The notes beneath the pieces are model-generated. The model was not told the origin of the DNA, did no database searches, and was given only the letters and a program-made list of their open reading frames with translations. From Ciborinia camelliae (taxonomy: Eukaryota > Ascomycota > Leotiomycetes > Helotiales > Sclerotiniaceae), in contig JANPYM010000004.1 of assembly GCA_025890175.1 (NCBI GenBank), positions 1-64,000 of the forward strand: DNA of 64,000 nucleotides, given 5' to 3'. A program made the translations under genes and the position numbers. This document shows positions 11,598 to 21,744 of the stretch, piece by piece. Every line of letters begins with the position of its first letter. Position 1 is the stretch's first letter.

Positions 11598-14073
11598 ATG
11601 GACCTTCGTTCAATCATCAATACAGAAAATGGTGAAGGAGGGCGATCGAAAGAAAATGCGCATACACCGGTAACTCCAATTCAAACGGGTCCCCCATCAG
11701 GGCAAGTTTTTAGGAATTATAGTTATTCATCGCAGGCCTCGCCAGGTCCGGGCAAACATGGCTCACAATCACAAGAGTACGGTTCACAAAATGGTGGGCC
11801 TTATGCATCGCCAACTACCTATCAAGCAGCTCATCTAGGTCGACCGCCTCCTCCTACTCCCATTCAAGCCCCTCCCCCGAATGACCTTCGTTCTCCAGCA
11901 GGATCTTATTCGGCCCCCTCGCCTTATCGGCATACTCCTACTACGTCCTCTAGTGCTGCCGGTGCCGGCGCACAATACCCGTTTCCGCACAATCTTCAAA
12001 ACCCACAAAGTCCTGCTCAACACCATCAATACCCCCCAACTTTTCACCAGTCTCAAAGAGATAGTTATTCACAACCTAACCAACCTTCTCATTTGCAACA
12101 ATATAATTCACAGATTCAAGGATCACCGGCTCCACAGACACCTCCAATTGGAATTCCAGGGGCAACCCATCCCTATCTTCAACATCAAAGATCACAATCT
12201 TCACTCTCAAATTCTACCCCTACGTCAGCGCACAGTCAGCAACAACAATATCAAAACCAATTCACTCAGGATAGTCCCATCTCCACAAATCAAATACCAC
12301 CAAATCAATTTACAATTCAGCATCAACGACAACAATCTCAACAATCTCAACAATCTCAACCTGGTACACCTCTAGGTCCTCCTGTACAAACACAACGCCA
12401 ACCATCTGGCGCATTCACACAACCAACAAGTCCTTATCAGCAACGGGGAATTCTTGCAAATCATTTTACCAGTACTCAATTCTATCAAACATCTCCTGCT
12501 CCCCCGAACGCTTCAATTCCACCTCGAAGGCCTACTACTCCACGAAACGCTAACGACTCTCAAAGAACATCTACAAGCTCCACACAGCAAAGGTCAATGA
12601 GTGAAAGGGAAAGAAGTCTCAGCGTTAGTCCCAAAACTCGTCTGCCTAGCCAGACAAGAGGGAATTCGATGATTCGACAGCAACCGGAAGAATTCAACAA
12701 CTCGACGAAACGGAAAATGGAGGACCGAGAGATATTTTTCGAAGAGCCTCCACGAGCTGAACTATACGATATTAAGCCACAACTCAACGGCGATCGCCAT
12801 TCCAGCTCTGCCGCTGATCCATCTCCTCAACAACCGCCTAAAAAGAGAATTCGTTACACCGAGCCACCAATATGGGCCCGAAGTGCCAAAGGAATAAAGG
12901 GCCTAGGCCGTAAGACCAACGGAAGACAACAAACTCCTCAGCCATCTGCTCAGAGTCCACCGTCAACATCAATAAAGCAGGAAAGTAATGGGGTGCGCCA
13001 GGCATCACCAGCAATCCCTCGACCTGTTGCAGGGGACGATGTTGATTGGAATGGCCCTCTCGGCCCATGGGAACCGAGCATATCTGGTAGAAAGCCACCC
13101 GCGGAGATGTCGAGAATAGTGGCAGACTTTCTATACATGCACGTTGTCAATCGAGAAGATATCCGAGAGCTGGCCAGTCGAGGCGTGGAGGTTGAAATCG
13201 AAGCAAAGCTGGGTCAGCTTGTTAGTAAGGAGACGAACCAGAGACTGAGTCTGCCAATCCGGTCGGAAACAGTACTTATGGATAATCAATTTATTGCCTT
13301 CAAAAGCACAATGACTGAGGTATGTTGCATTTTTTCATCGCTATCGCCTTGCTAACATGGGCAATAGGTCCAACATAAAAATCTAAACGAGTTTTTGAAT
13401 CAGCGAGTTCAAGACTGCTTTCCAAATAATCCTAGTCAACCAAAACGACGTGTCGAGATCAAGTATTTACATCGACGGGAGACGGATAAATTCTATGAAC
13501 TCCCTTCTTCAATGCACGCCACTTTACCACCGGCTCTTCGGGCCTTACTCAATCCTCGTTACACTGTCAAAGTTCGTGTTACACATGATCAGAAGACAGG
13601 AGAACCATTGGCAAAGATTATTAAGGCGCGAGTAGCAGATCTAGATATCTTCTTCCCTAGTTTAATACTCGATTGTCGAATTAGCATAAACTTCGAAATG
13701 AGATTCGACGGTGATATAGATGACCTAGTCGCTTCAGGCGACGGAGCTCCAAGGCCGGATCGTAACAAGGATCGTTTGAGTTATAAACAATCGCATTATC
13801 AAGTGGACCTTACCCAAGTCACTCAAACCTTGGTATCAAATGTAAGTCTTGCTCTGCGACTCCTCTCCTTAACATATCAACTAAAAATGGCAGGGTATAA
13901 CTCGAACTGAAAAAGAACACGAGCTTGAAATTGAGCTCTCAGCAGCAGCTGTAAGAGAACAGGGTCTCAGGGCTAGAAATGGCGAGCCAAACGATTACGT
14001 TAAGTTGGTGGAAGGTCTGATAGACAATGTTCGTTTACTGGCCAGAACCGCTTCCCCAGCTCCTACCCTATAA
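11598..14073 (+). CDS. CET1: mRNA-capping enzyme subunit beta (RNA 5'-triphosphatase, Cet1 family)
   Basis: Removes the gamma phosphate from nascent mRNA 5' ends, the first step of cap formation in the nucleus, as partner of the guanylyltransferase. Three exons give 791 residues: 11598-13319, 13368-13841 and 13894-14073, with introns of 48 and 52 bp in phase 0. The first ~500 residues are a low-complexity Gln/Pro/Ser-rich tail, then a basic KKRIRYTEPPIWA segment. The catalytic triphosphate-tunnel fold follows: motif A VEIEAKLG (about 532-539), a central strand CRISINFEMRF (about 677-687) and motif C KEHELEIEL (about 739-747). The two Glu-x-Glu metal-binding strands are intact. The start ATG lies in AAACATGG with an upstream stop in frame. 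The N-terminal extension is much longer than in yeast Cet1, as usual in filamentous fungi. Confidence 0.94.
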
Positions 14074-14575
14074 AAAAAACCCTTTTTTTATCGTATGAGA
14101 ATGGATACTCCACTTTATTGCTTCTCACATCATGCATGGCGTTTCTGGGCAGCGAAAATTGGAGATGGACACATTATAATGGATGTGTGGAAAAGACTTT
14201 GATATTTGAATGATAGTTGTTTCTTCATGAAGGGGGTCGGGGGTTAAGCCTCTCAGATATTTCTTTCTTGCAAATAATCTGGACTTGTTCCTAACCACTA
14301 GTGATTGCACATGGAGGGAGACACGTATTGTGGAACATGAAATGGAGCTTGTTTCAACTTTCAAGTCGCCAGGCATACTTAATGGGCTATGAGGAGGCTG
14401 GCTTTTCTTTGTCATTATTATGGTTTGTGGATGACTGGTAGTAGGGGCGGCTTATGATGATGGAATGTATGCATGAAGATAGAATGGGGGGGCATGTAGA
14501 AGGGACGAAGCTGGGGAAAGAAGGAAGGAAGACAGGGGAGGCTTTTTGTGATAGAGTCCGATATTCAGTCTAGTA
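14074..14575. other. CET1 3' flank without a gene
   Basis: Ordinary composition with an A-run right after the CET1 stop (14074-14081). A 96-codon minus-strand frame at 14125-14415 shows no domain, and its codons look random. Nothing else is seen. Confidence 0.4.
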
Positions 14576-14862
14576 ATCTCTCTCTCTCTGTCTGTCTCTC
14601 TCTCTCTCTCTCTGTCTCTGTCTCTGTCTCTTTCTCTTTCTCTTTCCTATCTGCCTCGACTGGAGAGTCAGTGAAGACAGAAGAATATATATTTTGATTG
14701 TATATTTTGATTATATATTTTGATTGTATATTTTGATTGTATATTTTGATTGTATATTTTGATTGTATATTTTGATTGTATATTTTGATTGTATATTTTG
14801 ATTGTATATTTTGATTGTATATTTTGATTGTATATTTTGATTGTATATTTTGAATGTACGAG
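14576..14862. repeat. (TC)n/(TCTCTG)n tract and a 13-bp (TATATTTTGATTG)n array
   Basis: A pyrimidine microsatellite at about 14576-14645 is followed at about 14686-14862 by some 13 near-perfect copies of a 13-bp unit. Because 13 is not a multiple of 3, the array reads open in all frames of one strand, which explains the spurious 119-residue minus-strand frame. Confidence 0.85.
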
Positions 14863-14945
14863 CTTTGAGTACGGCCCTTCACGACCTCCCTCGCAGCTCG
14901 TCTTACCGAAGGCTTATTAGACACTCAATTTAGTAATATTGAGGC
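14863..14945. repeat. Short dispersed repeat (CGAGCTTTG...CAGCTCGTCTT...GGTAATATTGA type)
   Basis: Begins TACGAGCTTTG and runs through CGCAGCTCGTCTTACCGAAG to TTTAGTAATATTGAGGCTATT. The same order of blocks occurs at 21569-21722 with about 60 extra central bases. In both places the repeat abuts tandem arrays, suggesting an element with variable ends. It has no coding capacity and its class is not recognised. Confidence 0.5.
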
Positions 14946-15036
14946 TATTTTTAAAATATAAAAATATGAAAATAGAAAAAGGGGGAAGGGGGAAGAGGAG
15001 AGAGGGAGAGGGAGAGGGGCGGATCGCAGTCGCCGT

Positions 15037-15295
15037 ACTACTTGCCTCTCCCCCTTCCCTCTCCCCTTCCCCTTCCCCCTTCCCCTTCCCCCTTCCCTTC
15101 CCCTTCCCCTTCCCCCTTCCCCTTCCCCTTCCCCTTCCCCCTTCCCCTTCCCTTCCCCTTCCCCTTCCCCCTTCCCCTTCCCCTTCCCCTTCCCCTTCCC
15201 CTTCCCCTTCCCCCTTCCCCCTTCCCCTTCCCCTTCCCCTTCCCCCCTTCCCCTTCCCCCCTTCCCCCCTCTCCTCTTCCCCCTTCCCCCTCTCT
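15037..15295. repeat. (CCCCTT)n polypyrimidine microsatellite
   Basis: About 260 bp of CCCCTT, CCCCCTT and CCCTT units with no purines for long runs on the plus strand. Preceded on the same strand by a purine-rich stretch (GGGGGAAGGGGG type, 14978-15018), so the locus could form triplex or hairpin DNA. Two open frames over it (Pro-Phe/Ser-Pro repeats) are artefacts of the repeat. Confidence 0.9.
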
Positions 15296-15630
15296 TTATT
15301 CGGAAACCTTAATTAAATAAAAAACCTTAATTAAATACACCGACTACCGTAGGGACGTAGGTAGGAGCCTACGCCGACTATTACACTATAAAACTTCTTA
15401 GGAATATCTTAGTGAACTTTTTGTTTTGTTTACTCGTAATGCTTCCCTTTAGATCTTAACGCTAGCACCTATCTTATCTTTTCTTCCTTTGTTTTTGTAA
15501 ATGCTTCCACCAATAAGAACCGATGTATGCATCTCTATCGCATTAATAACTCGCCAATTATTATTAATCCAGCAAAATCTAGATGTTAGAGTGAATATAA
15601 GAATATAAGGATATTTTTCTCATGCAAATA
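15296..15630. other. Gene-free spacer
   Basis: Contains a short duplication of CCTTAATTAAATA (about 15307-15335) and a small palindromic stretch around 15348-15380 (CGTAGG...CCTACG). No open frame or RNA gene is recognised. Confidence 0.4.
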
Positions 15631-16189
15631 CCTTAGTGGAGATGGCCGGTTTCAAAACACTGTATATAAATTGTATTTGAAAATATAAATTGTATTTGAA
15701 AATATAAATTAGTTTTGAAAATAAATTATTTTTGAAAATAAAGCGTTTTTGAAAATATAAAGCGTTTTTGAAAATATAAATCGTTTTTAAAAATATAAAT
15801 TATTTTTAAAAATAAACTATTTTTGAAACTATTTTAATTATATAATTCTATTTATTCTTAATTAATCAAAACAAAACATATCTTTTATAATGTAATGATA
15901 ATGCGTTTGATTTGAATTTCAAAATTAAAAAAAAAATTAATTGAAACTTGAAACTTGAAATTTGAAATATGAAATATCTTAATTAATATTTCTTTTTATT
16001 TTTTTTAAATTCAAAATATTTAATAAAAACAGTTTATATTTTCAAAAACGCTTTTTTTTTAAAAACAGTTTATTTTCAAAAATGATTTAATTTTAAATAT
16101 AATCTAAATACTCCATCAACTGAGATATAATTTCTGAATCTAATCACAATGAAATCACTATTTCTAAACCCCTAGTACCTCCGCTAAGA
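15631..16189. mobile_element. TIR element with inverted subterminal repeats, TA-flanked
   Basis: Left end CCTTAGTGGAGATGGCC and right end (reverse complement) TCTTAGCGGAGGTACTAG are imperfect inverted repeats, each next to TA. Inside the left arm are about eight diverged copies of GTTTTTGAAAATATAAA. The right arm (16025-16090) has the same motif in inverse orientation, so the element is a foldback-like MITE. RIP-type substitutions are visible among the subrepeats. No transposase. Confidence 0.5.
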
Positions 16190-16571
16190 TATATACAGTC
16201 GATAACAAGCAAACCTCACTTAAAAAATTTTTATCCCTGAATTTAATTTTCTTTATTGCAAAATATACGGATTCTTAAGCTGAATTCAATGGTATAAAAA
16301 TATTTTTGAAATTCTTTTGGGAAAAGTTTTAAAACCCCAAAAAACAAAATCCTAAAATCTAAACTGTTGTTACGTGATTATTTGATCTTTTATATAAGCT
16401 ATATCAAATCAACGATGCTATTTATATATAATCTAATTATATTATTCGATTTATTTAGTTTTTCTTTATCTAAACATTTATTTATATTATTCAAATTTTA
16501 AAAAATTAAATATTAAATAATATTATATAATTTTTTTTCCTTTTCTTTTTTTTTTCAATTTTCATTTTAAA
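16190..16571. other. AT-rich spacer without a gene
   Basis: AT-rich sequence with runs of T near 16525-16560. Nothing coding or structural was recognised. Confidence 0.35.
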
Positions 16572-16761
16572 TATCATATACGTTATATAGAATTATAGAG
16601 GTGAAATCGTAAATATACAATCTAATAAAAGAACTATACTGAAAAAAAAAGAATTCTTTTGGAAAGAACATTATCTAATATAAACGTTAATTATATAATT
16701 ATAGTAATTATATAATCAATTATGTAATTGTTATTTACTAGATAAGAGTTTTAATATAATA
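16572..16761. mobile_element. RIP-mutated LTR of family A
   Basis: Collinear with the solo LTR at 2393-2580 over its whole length with few indels. Nearly all differences are G to A or C to T relative to that copy (GATATGCAATCTGATAAAAG there reads AATATACAATCTAATAAAAG here). No clear target duplication; its right edge abuts the next LTR. Confidence 0.75.
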
Positions 16762-16763
16762 TT

Positions 16764-17472
16764 TGTTGTATTTTAATTAAAAATATAATACCTATGTTGT
16801 GACAGGGGTCACCCCTGTCAGTCACGTGACCCTGTCACGTGATTTCGCCTGCGCGCGCGCTAGCGCGGGCTAGGCGCGGCATGCGTCTATATTAGAGTGC
16901 TTCCACCCGCACCCTCTTAGCTAGAACACCATCAATACTACAACGAGTTTATATACCTACTGTTGCTGGTCACCCTACTACCACATATGTGTGTTCATCA
17001 CCCTGAGATGAACCGACAACCTATCTCTTAATTAATTATATAATTTATTTATTTAATTAAATATATTAATTAATTAATTAAATAATTAATAAATTATATA
17101 TTTATTTAATTATATAAAATATAATTAAATGTACAGTATGGTAATACGAACTATACAAACATATGCCTAATACGATTATTTAAATCGTACAAAGTTCTTT
17201 TAGAATTCGAAACACCGCATTAGGAAAAATCGATTCTTTATTCGAATTTCAATTGGAAAAAGCAATATAGTGAAGTATTTTATTTCGATTCTGATTTTTG
17301 ATTTTGTACCGCAATAATATTATTTTATATATTATATATAAATATATAATATAATTATTATTATCTCTTAATTTTCGATTTATTTATAGTGAAAAGTGTA
17401 TATTAACCAATTAAACACCCTGTACCATCGGCATATACCCCCTGTATATGTCTAGAATTCGAACTTGCTACA
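16764..17472 (+). mobile_element. Solo LTR of copia family C, split by a younger solo LTR
   Basis: Begins TGTTGTATTTTAATT, ends CTTGCTACA, and after removal of 16795-17018 plus one ACCTA copy is about 480 bp, the same length as 4192-4671. Flanks are ATATT (16759-16763) and ACATT (17473-17477), a target duplication differing by one C-to-T change. It is less mutated than the 4192 copy. Confidence 0.75.
16795..17018 (+). mobile_element. Solo LTR of family B (224 bp) nested in the family C LTR
   Basis: Begins TGTTGTGACAGGGGTCACC, ends GATGAACCGACA, and is flanked by ACCTA on both sides (16790-16794, 17019-17023). It carries repeated CACGTG motifs, a GCGCGCGC block and a TATA-like GTCTATATTAG followed by CACCCTCTTAGCTAGAAC, a stretch shared with the family D LTRs at 22.8 and 28-30 kb. 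It is essentially unmutated in an AT-rich host LTR, so it arrived later. Confidence 0.85.
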
Positions 17473-18711
17473 ACATTAAAAATCTTTTTTTCGGCTAATT
17501 ATTTCAAACGATAATATTTTATTATATATAATATAAAATAATATAATATAAGTTAAAATGATATAGTATAAGTTTAAACAATAGTTTTAATTCCTTAATT
17601 GTCGTTATATAATGTTTTCAAATTTTCTATATATTAAATATCAAATCAAATATATATCGAATTTTACTTTTTATTGTATATTTGAATTCTTCGAATTATT
17701 TTATATATAATACATTAAAAAAAATTAAATTAAATAATAATTTATTTTTTAAATAAGATTTACTTGTCCTTGACTGTATAAATGAGATCGTTTGAAATCT
17801 GTTGTTCAGTTGATAATTACTGTAACGAAGATAAACGATGTTTTAGTCTTTAAACAGTCGACTACGTGATCATATCAGCATTTTACGCGTGGTCATCATG
17901 GTGATATTCCATCGATTCAGTATATCCAAAGTTCATAGACTCCTCTTCTCATTAATTTCTTCTTATTCGGAATAGGCTGTTACCTAAAGTCAAGTGGTTT
18001 TTGTCTTTGTAGTCCAGTACAAAAGATCAAATCTTTGACATGAGCCCATTGTCCGAACATGGGAGTTCCCAGATCTTCCGTCATCGAGTTTTTTATTTTT
18101 CCGATATGTATTCTATCGCCCTTCCATTTACAGAAGCAATTCAGAACAGCCCTAGAAATGTGATGTTGGATTTTGGGCTACTGAGTGTGGCATAATTCTT
18201 CCGCTTCAGTGAACCAATAACATGCACGTTTTTCGAAATATTGTCCCGCAACAACAATGAGCAAGGGTTCAGAAACCTTTATTTCTTTCAAGCTATCCGC
18301 TCATCTAGATTAGATGGCTTCTTCCGCCTGGCGGTTACTTTCCCGCAAGTGTGGAATTTCCCACTGATGTATGTAGTCGTCATTGTCTTTGTTTACAATC
18401 AGAAGAATATTACTAAGTCCATGCAATTCGCCGCTGCCTTTGTTCTCAACTAGAAGGATCTTTGAAAACATGTGCAATAGGAACCTCTTAAGGAAGGCTA
18501 CATGGGGTCAATCGTTACCAAACCAAACTTAATTGGTCTCCAACCGCATTTTCAGCACTTGTAAAAGTTGCATAGCGGAGAAGAGCATTATAATACAAGT
18601 CGCCTAAACAATTATATACCTATTGTTTACTAGTGTACGTACACTATAAAGCAAGTGATGCTCTCCAAACTCTCCTTCCTACCCACCGCACCATATTGAA
18701 CCCCGTTAAAT
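17473..18711. other. AT-rich DNA grading into the methyltransferase upstream region
   Basis: From 17473 to about 17760 the sequence is AT-rich. From 17760 composition is ordinary, but frames are short; the 70-codon frame at 18241-18453 has no recognisable motif. It may be decayed coding sequence or promoter. A perfect 16-bp palindrome TAGTGTACGTACACTA sits at 18631-18646, about 65 bp before the methyltransferase ATG, close to a TTATATACC stretch that could serve as TATA box. Confidence 0.4.
18631..18646. promoter_or_regulatory. Perfect 16-bp palindrome upstream of the methyltransferase gene
   Basis: TAGTGTACGTACACTA lies 65 bp before the start codon. Dyads of this length in a fungal core-promoter position are candidate binding sites for a dimeric regulator; no factor is assigned. 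Confidence 0.3.
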
Positions 18712-19545
18712 ATGAACGATATTTCCGCTCTCTGTGATTCCTTCAACTCCGAAGCATCGACATATGAGCGCCGGGTTGGAGGAAGCACACGTCGCATCAT
18801 CGCCTATATAATTTCTCTCCTAGGAGACTTGCCCACTAATCCCACTTTTCTCGACAATGCCTGTGGTCCCGGGTTCGCAACTGAAGCTCTCTTAGAAGCT
18901 TATCCCAATTGCCATGTCCACGCTGCGGATATAGCTCCCGGCATGATAGCACTTGTCAATAATAACGTGATATTAAACAACTGGGCCGAAAGGGTGGAAC
19001 TGGGTGTAATGGATGGTGTAAAACTTTCATATTCCAATGATAAATTTGACCTCTCCATCACCAATTTCGGCATATTTTTCTTCTCCGACCCTATTGCCGG
19101 CGCGAGGGAAATATACCGCACCTTAAAACCAGGGGGGAAAGCAGCGGTGACATGCTGGAAAGAACCCCCCTTCTACCCCCTCCTCCACGCCGTCCAATCC
19201 ATCATCAAGCCCCACACCCCACCCCTCATCCGCCCCAAACTAGACATATGGTGCATCCCCGACACCATGCAGACGACGCTTCGGTCTGGGGGATTCAAGG
19301 CCCACAACATCCTAATGTATGAAAAAGAGATCATGTGGTGGAACCGTGGGATTTCCGAGGCCGCTAAAGGGTTCGCGGATAATTTCGTGCATATGGTGGG
19401 CGAGGAATGGAATGAGCGGGAAAAGAACAGGATTCATGGCGTTACCGAACAGGTGCTGAGGGAAAGGGCGGCGGATTTTGTCGTAGATAGGGATGGTATG
19501 ATTGGGTATCGGTTGGTGGCTTGGATTGCTATTGCTTCTAAATGA
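18712..19545 (+). CDS. Class I SAM-dependent methyltransferase
   Basis: Intronless frame of 277 residues. The Rossmann-fold motifs are in order: motif I LDNACGPGFAT (47-57), an acidic residue after strand 2 in HAADIAPGMI (70-79), DGVKLSYSNDKFDLSITNFG with the post-II/motif IV aspartate (101-120), and LKPGGKAAVTCW (138-149). This pattern matches the Methyltransf_11/UbiE-like small-molecule methyltransferases of fungi; the substrate cannot be deduced. No transit peptide or membrane segment is visible. An AATAATAAAA polyadenylation-like signal lies at about 19648. It is an isolated intact gene in a roughly 2-kb island of ordinary composition between RIP-degraded repeats. No other biosynthetic gene is within the window, so a cluster role is unsupported. 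An intact single-exon frame argues against RIP damage here. Confidence 0.85.
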   Translation: MNDISALCDSFNSEASTYERRVGGSTRRIIAYIISLLGDLPTNPTFLDNACGPGFATEALLEAYPNCHVHAADIAPGMIALVNNNVILNNWAERVELGVMDGVKLSYSNDKFDLSITNFGIFFFSDPIAGAREIYRTLKPGGKAAVTCWKEPPFYPLLHAVQSIIKPHTPPLIRPKLDIWCIPDTMQTTLRSGGFKAHNILMYEKEIMWWNRGISEAAKGFADNFVHMVGEEWNEREKNRIHGVTEQVLRERAADFVVDRDGMIGYRLVAWIAIASK

Positions 19546-20190
19546 TTCGTACTCATTGAGAGCATAGCATAAGGGTTAGTTTAGTCATATTTGAGGTGTA
19601 TAGGTCGAGTTGAGTGTTCTAAAGATTGGGTTTTTATATTGAGAATTCAAAATAATAAAAGATTTATAACCAAACAACTCGTACTGGCTTATAGGGAGCA
19701 CGACACGGAGAGCATGTGCCTTGCCGTGTTAATTGCCATGTTACATCTAACCTAACACTAGAGATCTATTGACTAAAATATCTTGTTACGGTATTGTATT
19801 GGCCAAGTTATACGTACGGACGAAATATATTTTATGTTGTAATTATAATTATAGAAGTAGAGCAGAATCTCTATATAAGGATGTTTTTTTTAGTGCTAAA
19901 ATTTAGAATACTAAAAAAGTATCCTTATATAGAAGATTTATATAAAATATAGGTTTTAAGAGATGAAATATGTATTAATTCGATTTTATACAATTAATCT
20001 AAGTTTTTTATAAACTATTTGCTTTTACAGATTTTTTAAAATCTCTTTAAAATCGATTTTATCATTATCTCTCTACATTTTAAATAAATCCAATTTTTTT
20101 AATATTGCTTATATCTTTTTATATTTAATATATATAAAAATCTTTTACTTTTTAATATCTAATTCTATCTTTTTTTTTTAATTATATTAT
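19546..20190. other. Methyltransferase 3' flank and return to AT-rich DNA
   Basis: Ordinary composition to about 19840, then AT-rich. It contains the foldback hairpin at 19865-19938. No coding frame is seen. Confidence 0.4.
19865..19938. repeat. Long hairpin (inverted repeat, about 24-bp arms)
   Basis: The left arm AATCTCTATATAAGGAT plus TTTTTTTTAGT and the right arm ACTAAAAAAG plus TATCCTTATATAGAAGATT pair almost perfectly across a loop of about 15 nt. It looks like a minimal foldback MITE or a terminal fragment of a TIR transposon. No target duplication could be assigned. Confidence 0.5.
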
Positions 20191-20426
20191 TGTTGGGAAA
20201 ATCATGTGACCTACCGGTCACGTGACTAGCACGTGATCAGGCACGTGATGGTTCGACTAGCATCGCGAACCTACTAGAACGCCTAGAGCGTCCTAGTACG
20301 TTCTAGTATAGCACTAGGCCTCTATATAATAATCTACTCTAGTATAGCTTCATTAATCAGAGATTATCAATATACACACTATAGCCTAAAAGTACTTTAC
20401 ACTTTAAAACCACGTTGATACTAATA
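20191..20426 (+). mobile_element. Solo LTR (236 bp), family E
   Basis: Begins TGTTGGGAAAATCATG after ATTAT (20186-20190) and ends CACGTTGATACTAATA before ATTAT (20427-20431). The terminal TA in place of CA fits one RIP-type change. It carries several CACGTG motifs, a TATA-like CTCTATATAATAATC, and is otherwise unmutated amid AT-rich DNA. The TGTTGG start suits copia LTRs. Confidence 0.7.
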
Positions 20427-20519
20427 ATTATATATTTTTATTAATACTTTTATAATATTATTATTTAAATTAATAATATTTTTTTTTTTTCAAAATTAAT
20501 AAAATTCTATATAGAAATA

Positions 20520-20700
20520 TCACGATGCTAAAGCATCGAGATTGAAATGTAGTAGATTGCTAAAGAGCCCTTACATCTATAAAGGGCGAAGCCCTTTATA
20601 TATATAAGGTAGATAGTATAGCCGTACGACTGTACGATCTAGCGAGGAGAGGTGCCTAATATCTCAGGCACTCTTCTAAATCTACCGTAGCAAGAAAATA
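20520..20700. repeat. GC-richer insert with a strong palindrome
   Basis: Contains GCATCGAGATTG and a stem AAAGGGC GAA GCCCTTT (near 20581-20597), plus direct TATATA flanks. It looks like an unmutated insertion of unknown class. No ends or target duplication were identified. Confidence 0.35.
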
Positions 20701-20751
20701 ATTTTTTTTAATATTTAAACTGTTTTTCAAGATTTTTTTATATTTTATTTA

Positions 20752-21241
20752 CAATACTAGACAATGGAAAAAAGCCAAAATATGTAAATACACCAAAAAA
20801 AGCGATTTTTCAATTTTTTTAATTAAATATAATTCTTTGATTATTCTATCGATTTATTTCAAATTTTATATATTTATAATTATTTATATTATAATCAATT
20901 AAAAATTAACAAAATATTTTTAATAATTTTTTTTAGCTTAAACCAATTGATTGAAATTGATTAATTTTAAAAGTTCAAATTTTTAGTGTTTTTGTTAGCG
21001 ATTTTTAACATTTTTAGAATTTTTGAAAATTTTCGATTTTAATTTTAATTTTCAAGATCAATTAAATTTTTAAAAATAAATTTTTTTATTTTTATTTAAT
21101 TTAATATAAAAATGAATATATATTCGAAATTTTAAATTGATTTATTAAAGCCTTATATAAATATTTGAAAGTGAAAAGGTTGAAAAATGACGATTTTTGG
21201 TGTGTTTTTGTGTTCAGGCTCTTTTCCATTGTGGGTCACTG
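20752..21241. mobile_element. Degenerate Tc1/mariner-like TIR element, TA-flanked
   Basis: The right end (reverse complement) reads CAGTGACCCACAATGGAAAA and the left end CAATACTAGACAATGGAAAA. The inverted repeats extend about 60 bp (ACACCAAAAA, then CGATTTTTCAA on the left). Each end is preceded by TA. CAGT-type termini with a TA duplication point to the Tc1/mariner superfamily. The 490-bp AT-rich interior holds no transposase frame. C-to-T changes at the left end fit RIP. Confidence 0.6.
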
Positions 21242-21568
21242 TAATATATCCTGATTTTCTTTTTGTAAAATTATATAATCAAAATCCTTTTTTTATTTAA
21301 TATTATTAATTTTTATATATTTTTTGATTAATATAGATTTATATTAATATTATTTATTAAATTATTTATAATATATTAATAGTTTTATTAAAAGCTTTTT
21401 CTTTTTCTAAATATATTAAAATATAAAAAACCTATAATTTACAGTATTAGATTTTTTAATAAAAAATAATACCTTAATCAAGAGATTACCATTTAGAAAT
21501 AGTATTTCTTAAAAACTAATATATTTCAATATTAAAAAATTTTCTTTTTAATTTTTATATAATAAAGA
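21242..21568. other. AT-rich gene-free DNA
   Basis: AT-rich, RIP-like sequence without an open frame or recognisable repeat end. Confidence 0.4.
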
Positions 21569-21722
21569 TATACGAGCTTTGCCTCCGGCCCCACAGTGCC
21601 GGAAAAACAATTCGCCTTGCTACGCTTCTCGAATCATTTTTCAGGGCACCTAGGACCTACGGCGCAGCTCGTCTGCCGAAGGCTATCAGATACCTAATCT
21701 GGTAATATTGAAGCTATTCGCA
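21569..21722. repeat. Second copy of the CGAGCTTTG dispersed repeat
   Basis: TACGAGCTTTGCCTCCGGCC through GCGCAGCTCGTCTGCCGAAG to CTGGTAATATTGAAGCTATT matches 14863-14945 with an extra ACAATTCGCCTTGCTACGC-type centre. It is adjacent to tandem arrays, as in the first copy. Confidence 0.5.
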
Positions 21723-21744
21723 ATTTCTTTTTTTTTGAAAACAT

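Noticed and set aside
14939..15320. Pro-rich frames over the CCCCTT tract
   Set aside because: Artefact of the polypyrimidine microsatellite; two overlapping frames are equally open.
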